In this document: positions 1 through 11,200 of the stretch, piece by piece
How the letters are laid out: the number at the start of each line of letters is the position of its first letter
How positions within the stretch are numbered: position 1 is the first letter of the stretch
Assembly (NCBI GenBank): GCA_947579605.1
Contig: OX388317.1
Location: 18,433,384-18,497,383, forward strand
Direction of reading: 5' to 3'
Length of the DNA: 64,000 nucleotides
DNA from: Athripsodes cinereus
Lineage: Eukaryota > Arthropoda > Insecta > Trichoptera > Leptoceridae
Notes under the pieces: model-generated
What the model saw: the letters and a program-made list of their open reading frames with translations, nothing else
Told to the model about the DNA's origin: nothing
Database searches by the model: none
Translations under genes and position numbers: made by a program

Positions 1-345
1 GCGCCACTTCCTTCTATCCTTGCATACATCTTTCGCTTCCGTCACTGTCATACAATTCCTCATGCATGCTCTCCTGTTCAATGTGCTCAACACGTGACCG
101 TCCTGTAGGAGTTGATTTAAATGATCTTGCCATTTAATCCTCGGACGTCCACGTCTCCGAGCACCATTCCTCCCAGCCAAATATATCTTCTTAGTCATTC
201 TGTCCTCATTCATTCTTTCCACGTGCCCAAACCATCTTAACTTGTTTACATTCATCCTTGTTATTACACCAACTTTCATTCCACATTCCTTTCGTATATC
301 ACTGTTACGCACACGATCTCTCAGACTTTTACCACACATCGCGTT
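1..345 (-). mobile_element. 3' fragment of an RTE-like LINE
   Basis: The reverse strand encodes the C-terminal end of a LINE reverse-transcriptase protein, including WFGHVERMNE and an arginine-rich stretch (GRPRIKW) followed by RRACMRNCM. It parallels the C-terminus of the complete LINE at 11960-18743 but is clearly diverged. The piece runs off the left window edge and similarity stops near 345. It is a dead 5'-truncated fragment; no terminal duplication can be seen because one end lies outside the window. Confidence 0.75.
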
Positions 346-430
346 ATTATCTACCCATAATTATACCCATACAAGATTCATATCTTAATATGGGACTGGC
401 TCGAATTGTGTGAATTGTATGTAACGTTAT
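346..430 (+). repeat. SINE/LINE 3'-tail relic
   Basis: This short segment (acccatacaagattcatatc, then gggactggctcga) matches the 3' part of the tRNA-derived SINE at 40905-41145, where 'acaagattcatatct' and 'gggactagctcga' occur in the same order. It is most likely a truncated copy of that family. The tRNA-like head is missing. Confidence 0.5.
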
Positions 431-2134
431 GTTAACAATTTATAATCAAAAAATCTTCATACGTAACATAACCTTTGCAAAAGCTTCAAGAATAAATTGT
501 GCTTTGATGTATTGTTTTTACAATGAACAACAATACTAAATAATTTAATGTAAAACAATACGAAATTTGTATTTACAAATCTAGAAACAACATTTGGAAA
601 CAATTGCTTTACACAAAGGATAACAATGAATGGCTTATGAAACATATCCTAAATATATATAGAATTGTACATACACTTTAAGGACCTTTTGTCATATCAT
701 CCCTCTTCTATTCTTATTCTCTAAGGTTCAATAATTCAATGTGTCCTTATCTTGATCTAGGCCTTAATTTTGTTGAATTTGCTTTTTTTCACTAAAATGT
801 AAGAGAGTGACTCTCAATGAAATAAAATAACTTTTATTGCTAAGTATTTTGACCATTAGTGAAGAAAATTTATTGATCATTCTAAATTGATTATAATGAA
901 AATAAATACTTACATTTTTGTAGTCTCATATGTATCACTAAGAATCACTCTAAATATTTTATATGTCCCTTAAATTTTTTTTATTATTTTTATTAATAAA
1001 AAATATGTTTACAAAGTCTATACTAAATAATTGCGATGTATGGAAGTTTATTAGACCTCAAAGCCAATTTATCCAAATTAAGGGCTAGTTCTGTATAAGC
1101 ATCACAATAAGGGCACAATGAAATATTGGGTCTGAAACATTAATACTGATTATACATGTATACACAACATATGAATAGCATTATGCAACTATGTGTCAAC
1201 TACACCAATCTCAAACTAAAATTGTTGATTAATAGGTTAAAAAAAATCCAGCGATTATGATTTTATTGAACTTTGGTATTTACGGATTTGCAACCGTGAA
1301 CCTACGTCTAATGTTTTGACACGCTTGCTGGTGTGACCTTCAGCGATTTCTTCATGCATATTTTCGTTCATGAAGGAATCTCAGCAAGAGGGTCTAAACC
1401 TAGGATGAGTATCCAATAGGCACATGGTTATACCCGTAAACTCTGAAGTATACGTATTTAGAATTTAGAAAAAAAATTACATTTGTTTGGGTTGCGACTT
1501 AATAAATGCATGGGCGTATTACCCAGAACTATGTGTTTATATCTGCTTAATTATTTTAATTCTTGTATAAGCTTTCAGAGAAAGATTAGCATGTTTATTA
1601 CTGCAATTGGTCTACTAGTTAATGAATGAATAAAATAATTGTTTTGTTGACTAATGAGTAATATTTTATTGGTGTAAATAATTACACTAACTCACTTATT
1701 TCAATCTTGTAGACTAATTCTTTCCTCAATGCTGAAGATCATTATCATAATTATTTTTTAATTGGTTTTTTTATTAAATTGTTTTTCATTAAATTTTTTT
1801 TTTTTTATTCCTTGAATCGCATAAGCCGGTTCATACTGTAATTTGTTTGTCATATTATAATTGTATTATTTGTATGCTATATGTATTTGTAAGTATAATG
1901 CATCGGTGTGTAGGCGAGTACATAGTGATAGCCGGGTTTGTGCTGCCGGTGCATGCCTATAGAAGTACCTACCTAATTGGTATTGGTCAGTTTTGCTCTT
2001 CTTGGTTGTTGTTGCAAGTGCTTGCCTTCTGATGCTCAGATATACATATTTTTTTTTTTTAAATATTATTTGCAGTATTTTGGGACTGTTCCGGAAACCT
2101 ACTATTTTGATTGTCTATATATATATTATATATA
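431..2134. other. AT-rich intergenic DNA, no gene recognised
   Basis: No supported coding frame, RNA gene or complete element. Frames of 60-65 codons at 457-645 and 1847-2178 resemble nothing and overlap one another. A slightly less AT-rich patch at 1900-2035 may be an old repeat that I could not place. Confidence 0.5.
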
Positions 2135-2136
2135 TA

Positions 2137-2168
2137 AAGGGTTTTTCAACAAGGACTTTGTTTTTTAA
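2137..2168. repeat. left terminal inverted repeat of the mariner-type element
   Basis: Begins aagggtttttcaac; matches the reverse complement of 3401-3432 at 30 of 32 positions. It abuts TA at 2135-2136. Confidence 0.88.
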
Positions 2169-2242
2169 AACAAAATAAAACAAAAAAATTTGATGAAGAT
2201 GATTAAAATTTTTATTGAATTACAAAGAGAAAAGTTTGGCAA

Positions 2243-3343
2243 TTATGCATGAAAAATGATATCTGACAAATGTCCACCACGAGCACGCTGACAGATGTCG
2301 ATTCTTTCATCAAAGTTTTTAATCACTTTTTGGCAAAATGGCGGGACTATTTCGCTAATCACATCACGGATTTTGAGTTTTAAGGCTGCAATCGATTCGA
2401 TTGGCTCCGTATAGACTCTGTCCATAACATAGCCCCACAAAAAATAATCCAGTGGCGTTAAATCACACGATCATGCTGGCCACTTAACAGCTGAGTTTCG
2501 TGAAATCATGCGATCGGGAAATTTGGTTTGCAATAAATTGATCGTTTCATTGGCTGTGTGACATGTGGCACCGTCCTGTTGAAACCACATGTCAGTGATA
2601 TCCACGTCATCAATAATAGGCCAAAATTGAGTTGTCAACATCTTGCGATAGCGTGATCCATTGACCGTTACCGCATTTCCAGTCTCATCTTCGAAAAAAA
2701 ACGGCCCAATCACGCCTCCAGACCACATAGCGCACCATACAGTGACACGCTGAGCATGCAACGGCTTCTCAATAATTGCTCTAGGATTTTCAGAAGCCCA
2801 AATGCGGCAATTTTGCTTGTTGACGTACCCTGACAAGTGAAAATGGGCTTCGTCTGAAAAAATGATTTTTTCAGAAAAACCAGCGGGTTGTTCCTGAATG
2901 AATTGAGCGAATCTACGGCGATTTGAATGGTCGTTCGGCTTCAATTCCTGCACCAGTTGAACCTTGTAAGGCTTCAAAGCCAAATCCTTACGCAAAATTC
3001 GCCATGTGGTGGTTTTGGATAACCCCAATTGTCGAGAACGTCGAGGAATTGACAAATTTGGATCTGCTTCAACACTGTGGCTCACGGCTGCGATGTTTTC
3101 AGTTGAACGACCCGGTCGTACACGCGTTGGTGTTAACACATTTTGTATCGAGCCTGTCGACTCAAATTTAGCGACCAAATTCTTAATAGCGGTCTCAGAA
3201 GGACGATTATGTTGTCCGAAAATATCACGAATTTGACGAAATGTCACTTTAGCAGAACCACCATTTTCATAATGGATTTTAATTATTTTAATGCGATTTT
3301 CAAGCGAAATTGAATTCATTGCAACAATTGCCAATGCATCCAC
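2243..3343 (-). pseudogene. mariner-type transposase, one nonsense codon
   Basis: Cut-and-paste transposase acting on the element's own inverted repeats. The N-terminal part looks like the paired DNA-binding domain (residues about 1-125; the true start may be the Met at residue 9, in MNSISLENR). The catalytic part shows SDEAHFHL (first Asp), WFQQDGATCH (second Asp) and, after the stop, LTPLDYFLWGY. There are 41 residues between QQD and PLD, the spacing described for the rosa (DD41D) group; 36 separate QQD from the alternative Asp in SCDL. The only break is TGA at 2471-2473, where relatives have Arg; a CGA-to-TGA transition would explain it. The frame then continues unbroken to 2243. It was probably inactivated recently. 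Confidence 0.88.
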
Positions 3344-3400
3344 TACGAATACGTCAAAAAATTAAATGTCAAAACTATCATGTTGCTGGTGTTGCCACAA

Positions 3401-3429
3401 TTAAAAAACAAAGTTCTTGTTGAACAACC

Positions 3430-3432
<3 letters not shown>
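3401..3432. repeat. right terminal inverted repeat of the mariner-type element
   Basis: Reverse complement begins aagggttgttcaac. It abuts TA at 3433-3434, the start of a (TA)n run reaching about 3467. Confidence 0.88.

Positions 3433-3467
<35 letters not shown>
3433..3467. repeat. (TA)n microsatellite
   Basis: Pure dinucleotide run between the mariner-type element and the next repeat relic. Similar runs lie at about 3575-3597, 6438-6470 and 45260-45305, marking the left junction of both large copies. Confidence 0.9.
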
Positions 3468-3472
<5 letters not shown>

Positions 3473-3574
3473 GGTGAAGGTTTTACTCCATTTCACTGCG
3501 TACAGTCGGGCAGAGACTTGGCTCATGCCTTTTGTACATGCATTTCGGATGAAAATTAGATCATACAGTCTTCA
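3468..3574. repeat. relic of the repeat found beside the assembly gap
   Basis: Positions about 3468-3523 are the reverse complement of 44885-44942 and 45203-45261 (ggagtaaaaccttcacctca). Positions about 3530-3574 match 44990-45035 in direct orientation (gatgaaaatt, acagtctt). An inverted arm joined to a direct interior suggests a degraded inverted-repeat transposon with an internal deletion. The family is unknown to me. Confidence 0.6.
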
Positions 3575-3704
3575 TATATATATATATATATATATATTAG
3601 GGTGTCCCAAAAAAATTAAAGTGATATTTTTTTAATGCATACCCTCGTATTTTGTTTGAATGGTCTCAAAACATTTAAAAATAAAGTTTTGCGTACTTAG
3701 GATC

Positions 3705-3725
3705 ACGATAACCCGTGCCGACTTG
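3705..3725. repeat. left subterminal inverted repeat of the unassigned transposon
   Basis: A 21 bp sequence beginning acgataacccgtgccg, about 100 bp inside the left end and a perfect reverse complement of 6297-6317. Its position suggests a transposase-binding site, which is inference. Confidence 0.8.
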
Positions 3726-3835
3726 CAGCGAAACGTGTCTGTGCTTGCACAGTACGGCGCGACGGAAATTTCGTTCATTGCTTGCTTGTTACTTGTTTGT
3801 TTTATTAGTCAACGCATTACTTTTGAGTAGTCAAC

Positions 3836-6174
3836 ATGTCAGTGGAGTTAAGAAGTTCTAAAAAGGAGATTTTTTTAATAGGAGACGTAAAACATCAAAT
3901 CACCGGTTCGAAACTTCCCTCTAATGGACAAGTACTGGGAGTTTTGTTCTATAATATTCGTGAAGTGAATTTAAGTGTCAATGAAAGTGCAAATCTAACT
4001 ATTCGTGAGTGTATTATTTACTGGGAAAAGGCACGTATACCGACTAAATCATTACCTAACTGTGTTAAGAAACTAATTTCGTTATACCAAGTTTGGAGAG
4101 ATTTGCAAAAAAAATGCGAAAAAAACACAAGAAGTGTTTGAACAACGTCGACAAGAGTTTTTTTCCAACTTAGACAATTTGTTTGACATTGCTCATGCCG
4201 ATGCGCTTCAGCTAATAAAAATAAATGAAGATAGGATCTTTTTGGAGCACCAAAGAAAACCAGGTCGGCCTGGTCACTTAGCCGGAGTGGACAAAAAACT
4301 TACAGAAAAAGAAGAAAAGGCGCGCCTTAGAAACATTGAGGAGGAAAAGCGACGTGCTAAATATTTTTCATCGTTAGCTCCATCGACATCATCTTATGAA
4401 CCACCACAAGAAAACTCATCTTCTGATTCTGAAATAATAGACTTAAAAGAAAATAGACCCAGCCTAAGTGGTGCTTCCTCTCAGCCCGATAAAACTTGTA
4501 TGCCGAAAAATTTTATAACTCCGAAGTTGGTTGCCGCATTAGATAGATGTCAGTTAAGTGTGAGAGATTCTGTTTTTATAATAGAAGCTACTATTGAGGC
4601 ATTAGGGCATAACACGGATGATTTTTCTATAAGCAAGTCCTCGATCCATAGAATTCGTACAGAAATGCGCAGAGAGCGGGCTGAAGCTATAAAAGTTAAT
4701 TTTCAAAACAATATCCCGGATACGGTAACTGTCCACTGGGATGGAAAACTATTGTCGGCTCTAGATTCACGTAAATCTAAAGAAGAACGCCTCCCGATAG
4801 TTATTTCTTATGATAATAATGAACAACTTATGGCTGTGCCAAAATTGGACAGCTCATCAGGAAGCGAACAGGCACAGGCAGTTTGGAATGCCATTATCAA
4901 CTGGAATCTTGAGGACAGAGTGCAGATTCTCTGTTGTGATACTACTGCTTCAAATACAGGTCGTATTAATGGTGCATGTGTGCTTCTCGAACAAAAACTG
5001 GATAGAGAAATGCTTATTTTTGCTTGCCGTCATCACATCTACGAACTAGTATTAAAAAGTGTGTTTGAAGCGAAAATCAGCCAAGTAACTACAAGCCCAG
5101 ACATTCCATTGTTTAAAAATTTTCGAGAAAACTGGAAAAATGTCGATGCCGATAAAATACAAATTTGTACAGAAAAGCTATCCTGTTTAAATGTTTCAGA
5201 AATTGATAAACTGCTAGAATTCTACCGATTTGAATTAACTAAAGAAATAGCTAGAGATGACTATCGTGAATTAATTGAGCTTTCAATAATATTTCTTGGT
5301 GGAGATACAGAGAAGAAATTTAAGATTCGGCCTCCAGGTGCTATGCACCAAGCTCGGTGGATGGCGAGAGCCATTTATTCGTTAAAAATATCATTACTAA
5401 GCTCCCAATTCAGAATTTCAAACAAGGATAAGGCAGCTCTATTGGATGTCTGTCTGTTTATCGTGACATCCTACGTCAAATTCTGGCTCCAATGCATTTT
5501 AGCAGTAAAAGCACCTTATCAGGACTTATGCTTTTTAAAGTCCATGAAAGCTTACGAAACAGTGGATAAAAGCATTTCCAAAGCAGCTTTACAGAAGTTT
5601 TGCCAGCATTTATGGTATTTGACAGATGAAGTGTCTATTTTGTCTTTATTTGACGATGATGTCGATCAAGAAACTAAAGAAAAAATGGTTGCCAACTTAG
5701 CTACAGAAAACCCATCAGCCCATGATAAACGTTACATTGCATCCAAAGAAGAACTTTGTGGCCCACTTTTTGGTATGTCTTTTATGTTAATTATGCTTCG
5801 ATTTTCTTCTATAGTTTACCATACGATTGATAACCGTTCCTTTTGTTTTAATTTCAGAGAAAAACATCGATGACTTCGTCTCTGTCAAAAGCAAGTTCCT
5901 ATTTAATCGACTCAAAATTGATGACAGTTTTCTGAAGAAGAGCCCTTCTTTATGGTCAAATGATGATTCGTTCCAACAAGCTAAAAGGAAGCTATTGACA
6001 CTGAGAGCAGTTAATGATACGGCAGAAAGAGCGGTTAAATTAATGCAAGACTTTCATGGTATAATCACTGTTGAAGAGGAGCAAAAGCAATTTTTATTAC
6101 GTTGCGTACAAGAACATAGAAACGTATATCCTGATTGTGAAAAGCAAACGTTAAAAAAGAAATTTAATGATTAA
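3836..6174 (+). pseudogene. transposase-like protein, one frameshift and one intron
   Basis: The frame opens at ATG 3836. It shifts by one base at an A8 run (4107-4114) and continues from about 4107 to 5772, then across an intron (5773-5857) into 5858-6174. The main part (about 579 residues numbered from 4134) has a charged coiled-coil-like stretch (residues 50-80), a Ser-rich linker (80-120), then an RNase-H-like pattern: VHWDGK (Asp near 203), ILCCDTTASNTG (Asp near 269), FACRHHIYELVL, and a Trp-containing helix, HQARWMARAIYSL. The order resembles hAT transposases, but the wording does not match the hAT motifs I know, and I cannot place the third acidic residue. Apart from the homopolymer indel the gene looks intact, so decay is recent or the indel is a sequencing error. 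Confidence 0.68.
5773..5857 (+). other. 85 bp GT-AG intron in the transposase-like gene
   Basis: Starts gtatgt and ends with a pyrimidine-rich ttttaatttcag. Removing it joins ...CGPLFG-type sequence (codon split after the first base, 5772) to EKNIDDF in frame. Reading through instead yields hydrophobic nonsense and a stop at 5871-5873, so splicing is the better model. Confidence 0.75.
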
Positions 6175-6296
6175 TTTGTCTTTTACTATAAATACATAAT
6201 AAATATCATAAATGTGTTTTATTTACTGAATATAAATAATGAACTCTACAATGTCCCTATAGCTCCATACTAACTTTTCAACTAAAACTTTGACGT

Positions 6297-6317
6297 CAAG
6301 TCGGCACGGGTTATCGT
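6297..6317. repeat. right subterminal inverted repeat of the unassigned transposon
   Basis: Perfect reverse complement of 3705-3725, about 120 bp inside the right end and downstream of the transposase stop codon. Confidence 0.8.
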
Positions 6318-6470
6318 TATCCGATCTCAATAATATTTAATATTTAAGTTTTCGGAGTCAAATGAAAAAAAAATTAGAAGGTATGCGTTTTGAAATTCGA
6401 AAAAAAATAATTTACCCTTATAGCCTGGGACACCCTAATATATATACATTATATATATATATATATATAT

Positions 6471-7344
6471 AGTACCTACCTATACTTTTGTTTTAATATG
6501 GATGTTTACATTGATAATATTTGTTTTTTTTTTGTTATCACTTAGGTTATAAATATGAATTACTTTTCACCAATTAATATGTTTGTATGTTTATATATGT
6601 ATATATCTTGTAAATGGCAATGTTTGCCGTGAATTGAATAATAAATAAATAAATAATTTATGTAGTTATAAATGTGTGGCCTTTTTCACTTCATAGCACG
6701 TACTGCACAGTCTTTTCTGTTGCCTCTTTCACCTGGTCGCTCCATCTTATCGGTGCATGTTTCTTAGTTCTTCAACCCCATGTGGCTTGATAGTGCTTGA
6801 TACATTGTAGAATAACGCCAGCCAAATACTGACAGCCTCTTTGATGTTGTGCTGTTTAAGAGGTTACTCAGAGAGTATCAAAATATTAATTAATACCATT
6901 GATCATTTTCAGGTTGAGAAACGTACTTAAATCTTTTTCAGCCTTTTGCCGTCTGAATCTGATAAGACACGCTCTTCTTACCTGTTATTCAGACGCGTGA
7001 AGAGAATAGACAATAGAGGAAAGGGGATCATTTTTAACCCTTTGATATTTTTCAGGTACAGAGGTAGAAACAAAAAGGAACACAACTTAAGTCTCAATTT
7101 CCCGTTCAGTTTTGCAACTAATCAAAATTATTATCCAAGATATATTTAATTCACTTTGTAGAAAAAAGCAGTACAATTCAATTCAACTTTAAAGAAATCA
7201 TCACATTTTTCTAATATCGTGGGAATGAAAAAAGCATTGTGAGGGTACATTTTCATATTAAGAATTATATTATTGTTGGTTTATCTACTAAAAAGAAAAG
7301 AGGTTCTATTGCTTATCAAATCAATTCTTCAATTTTTTCTGTTA
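6471..7344. other. non-coding shared sequence, no gene recognised
   Basis: Closely matched by 45306-46195. A 67-codon frame at 6946-7149 has a counterpart at 45783-45986, but it starts without ATG, resembles nothing and changes freely between copies. It is probably chance. Confidence 0.5.
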
Positions 7345-7486
7345 ATATAATCAAGTCTCAGACTAATAGAATTGAGATGGGCTGCATTCTCTAAACTTAA
7401 ATATATATTTAAAGAAAATAAATCCCCATTAGTCTGAAGAAAAGGTTTATGATTCGTGATTTGTGTGTCCTTTTATTGATCACATA

Positions 7487-8016
7487 TAGTGTTGTGGAAT
7501 TCTCAAGAAATAATTTTTCGAGAAATTTACCGAGAAAATTCTTGGTAAATTTCTCGAAGTAGAGAATTTTTTTTATTTTTTTATTTAAAAGTATAATAAT
7601 AATAAATATTTTATTCAATCAATCAATAACAATGTACAAATGTTGAGACAATTTATCACCAATATGGCTACAATTAATTATGGAATCAAAAAAATTTTAG
7701 GTACCTACATAGAAAAAAGTGCTAATAACTGATAAAAAATCTTGATGCTTGACACCCCACATGCCCATATTTAAGTAAAAAAAATTGCAGGTACGTACAT
7801 GGAAAAAAGTGTTATTAACCTCTGATTTGGACCTTAATCAGCCCCAAAAAAATTTGGATCAATCAGGTTGGTTGCGAAATGTACTGGCCGAAAGGTCATA
7901 ATACCACTAAGAAAAATTATGGAGAGAAATTTATCTTCCATCAGAGGAGAAATTCTCGGAGAAATTTCTCGAGAACGAGAAATTTCTTTGGAGAATTTTC
8001 TCTTCTCACATCACTA
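7487..8016. mobile_element. hAT-like MITE, 530 bp, copy 1
   Basis: Ends are tagtgttgtgg and cacatcacta (an imperfect inverted repeat, tagtgNtgtg). It is flanked by the 8 bp direct repeat atcacata at 7479-7486 and 8017-8024, the length typical of hAT insertion. Both ends are rich in nested palindromes built on gagaaatttctcg. There is no coding capacity. It sits inside a LINE relic that reads on across the site once the MITE and one repeat are removed. Other copies: 46360-46899 and 56894-57437. Confidence 0.82.
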
Positions 8017-8220
8017 ATCACATATGAGCCAGAGACTATGTTGCTAACACTTGTGAACAAACGGAAATCGAGGTACATGCAGCGTGCCTCAATGGCAAGA
8101 AATTTCTTTGGAGAATTTTCTCTTCTCACATCACTAATCACATATGAGCCAGAGACTATGTTGCTAACACTTGTGAACAAACGGAAATCGAGGTACATGC
8201 AGCGTGCCATTGAGCTTGAG
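7981..8220. repeat. 120 bp tandem duplication, two units
   Basis: Positions 7981-8080 recur at 8101-8200 with an exact 120 bp offset. The unit spans the right end of the MITE and the adjoining LINE relic. Copy B has a single unit. The junction (about 8087-8096) contains ctcaatggc, the reverse complement of gccattgag found just beyond the second unit. Confidence 0.9.
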
Positions 8221-8243
8221 AGACAAAATAAGAAATGAAATCA

Positions 8244-11200
8244 TCCGATAAAATAATAAACTTTTTTTAAATATTATATATTTTTTAAATATTATTTATT
8301 TACTGAATAAAATATAAAAACATCACTGATATGAAAACTTGTGATAGCAAGACGATACTTGGAAACTTTGATAATAATTTTAATATATTCACAGTAGGAT
8401 TAGAATTTCATTTTAATAATACTGTATTATAAATATTTTATGCAGTGCCCACATAAAACTCAACCTCATTATCAAATCGAATAAATTACATAATTAAATG
8501 AAAGAATACAAGATCTCATTACAAAGAGTCAGGTATGATTTTGGAGAAAATGATGGGCATGCCGAATCTCGATGAAATGAAAAATGTATCGCGATGAAAT
8601 TGTTCACCAATTCGAGAAGTATAATAAAGGCATAATAATTTGTCGATTGAAAGTATTCATGGCGATCTTCGTAACGTATGCTATGTCAAATCAGAGCTTA
8701 TGTAAATGCCGAGAGACCTTGTTACGTCGCCTTGTTGGTCTGCAGGTTCAAGTCCTGTCTGGGGACCTTTCAAATAATGTGACGTTGACTTTTCTAAGCC
8801 TTGTATGGGAATATGTGCCTTGTTTATCAGGAATATACCTAGGTTATTTTGAAATATCTATGCCCATAATTTGTGTGAACAATTTGTGTATACATCATTC
8901 GATAAACGGAAATGAATGAACAAAAAACTTTCACTCCAATAAAATTCATAAACTGTCACGTATAGATATCATGTAACATCTTCAATTCTGCGATAATAAA
9001 TTACCATCCCAAAGATCTTATTTTTGTGGCAAAGATTTTTAATCTAGAATATTTCCTGATATAATTTTATTCCTAACCTGAAAAAATCTCAATATCTCAA
9101 ATATTCGAGATGTGAACATAAAAAAATTGACCAATGGGTAAATCCAATTGTTTTTGAACCGTGTTCCATGTAATAGGCAGGTAGTTAGAGAATATCTTTG
9201 TATTATATAACAGGATGATAATAATGTTATTGTTATAAGGGAAAATACCCTTTGTTTACTTACCCGAAAGAAAATCTTTCCCTTTTATTATTACTTTATG
9301 AATAGCCTTCTTACGCTCATTCTTTCTTCTCATATACCTGAGATGTCAGATATATTCAACCTTTGTCTCACGAAATGTTTATACAAGAAAATTAAAAGGA
9401 GTACCTACACTTCTTTTATCAACTTCTTTACACTTGTTCAACTAATCCAAAACTATCCAATCATATAACATACACACTCTTATATTTTGTTAATATCTTA
9501 TACTCTTGTCCCCAAGATTTCGATATCGATTAAATCAGTTTTTTATCGTGATGGTCCCGGTAATAAAAAGGTCTTCTAAGTACTCTTTTTTGTAAATTTT
9601 TCACCGACCTTCTGAGCAAGTAGAGTCAGATATTATTGTTGCAAAGACATCGTATTCTACTAAGTATATTACCGCTTTCGGCCAAAGCGATGCCAGAGTA
9701 AACAAACAATAACAACAGTGTTTCTACTTTCTTTGTTAATTCAGCATACGTTATGTGGAATGTGTTAATGTTCGGGGAAACACTATAAAACTATCGAATT
9801 GCATTTGCGTACGAATATCAAATATGCCTATCTTTAGCTGCTTTAGATCCTTTGAAAACTCCAAATTGAGTATTTCAGTAGGTACACAATATAATTTTAA
9901 AAAAAAGGACATAATAAACTGACTACAATTATATAGAATGAATCCGGATTACTAAGCAGAAGATGTTATTTACTTATTAAAAGTCTTTTGAAAATGAAGC
10001 AGATCATAACAAATTTGAGTGAATGAAATCATCGATAAAAAAAGATATTTAAATTGTGAATTATGACAAAAATGTTGAGTATCAATGCTTTACGCCCATA
10101 ATTCCTTTCTTACTTTAGGAAATCATTAGATATTATTTGAATGAGTTTCTGAGGTCTGGTTAAAATAATTTATTACATACTTATTGCGTTTGCTAAATTG
10201 CCTCCAATTTATTTAATTTAAAATTGAAAACTTTTTTCAGCAGGTTAAAAAGTAATCCAATGTTTAATATGAACTTTCAAACATATTACTTAACATCCAG
10301 ATTTTGTAAGTGATTCCATATATTTTCAGTAAATTTTTCATAAACTTTTATTTAATTAACTAAACAAAAAACTATAAATTTGTAAAGTACAAACTTTGAA
10401 ATCATGTACAAAATACACCGTTCCCATGATAACGATATTAGCGGTAGTAATGTTGTGGGAAGATGTGACTAATAGGCGTAAAATCGCTCTCATTGGAGAG
10501 ACATATTACCTTATTATTAATTGAATATATCGGCTTACATAAAGTATTATCATACACGGTTTATTTAACCTATTATTTTTTTTCTATTTGTTCTTTATAT
10601 TGTAATAACTGTACTTTCGGGGAAATTATAAAAATAAAATAAATAATTTAGTCATTTCCACCTAGTCGTCCCAAAAGGAACATTGACGGGTGAAGGACGT
10701 TGATAATGATATGTGCCTATCATGAATATTATGATCTAATTTGAATGTTTATATTATAATACGACTGAGATATTTTTCTTATTTCACTGTTCAAATATTT
10801 TTATTCTTGAAATCCCCAGAAAGAATATTTCAGCCTGATAATTTAATATACTTAGGCCTAACATAATATAATTATATTATGTACTGTGCCTTTATTAATA
10901 TTGAAGCAGGTTTAAGATTTTTCACGATTCGTAACACGTAGTAGGTACTACTGTACTCTTTATAATATTAGCTACATAGTTAGATACATTATACACTTTA
11001 TAATCTATTAAATGGATAAATAAACAAGTAAAGCAAATTGGGCGAAATCAAATATTAAAATTAAATTTTAAGAAAATTTATTTACTTGAGATCTTTCTCG
11101 TAAAAAATCAAATATCTCAAGTTTAGATTTTAATTTAACTTCCTGGGTTTTGTTGTTATATATAAATTCAGAATATCTTATATATTTTCGATGACTTAGG

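Larger units (their letters stand above)
2137..3432 (-). mobile_element. mariner-type DNA transposon (DD41D spacing)
   Basis: A complete 1,296 bp element bounded by 32 bp terminal inverted repeats (2137-2168 and 3401-3432, two mismatches) and flanked by TA (2135-2136 and 3433-3434), the mariner target duplication. It lies within a (TA)n microsatellite. One transposase gene fills the interior on the reverse strand. Both ends are intact, so the element could still be a substrate for a related transposase even though its own gene is interrupted. Confidence 0.9.
3598..6437 (+). mobile_element. DNA transposon of unassigned superfamily, about 2.84 kb
   Basis: The ends carry a perfect 12 bp inverted repeat (tagggtgtccca at 3598-3609; complement at 6426-6437). 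Further in, a perfect 21 bp inverted pair lies at 3705-3725 and 6297-6317. One transposase-like gene fills the interior. The element interrupts a (TA)n tract, so the target duplication could be TA, or 8 bp of alternating AT; the tract hides the answer. Copy B has only (TA)n at the corresponding place (45260-45305), so the element is copy-A specific. Confidence 0.8.
7345..8243 (+). mobile_element. RTE-like LINE relic split by a MITE
   Basis: Decayed coding sequence of a LINE C-terminal region. Before the MITE, shifting frames give NRIEMGC, then ELKYIFKENK and ISLKERFMIRDLCVLL-type residues (clearest in copy B). After the MITE come LVNKRKSRYMQRAIE and, in copy B, RQMLGISLRDKIRNEIIR. This is the segment that follows the RT domain in RTE-like elements. 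The MITE occupies 7487-8016 and part of the right half is duplicated (7981-8220). Copy B counterpart: 46195-47034. Confidence 0.65.

Noticed and set aside
6946..7149. 67-codon frame present in both copies
   Set aside because: No ATG at the start, no resemblance to any family, and amino-acid changes between copies without pattern.
8584..8919. 111-codon frame with a 112-codon counterpart, differing by an in-frame 3 bp indel
   Set aside because: The in-frame indel is suggestive, but replacement changes are frequent, the frame crosses a tRNA-like relic, and no domain is visible.
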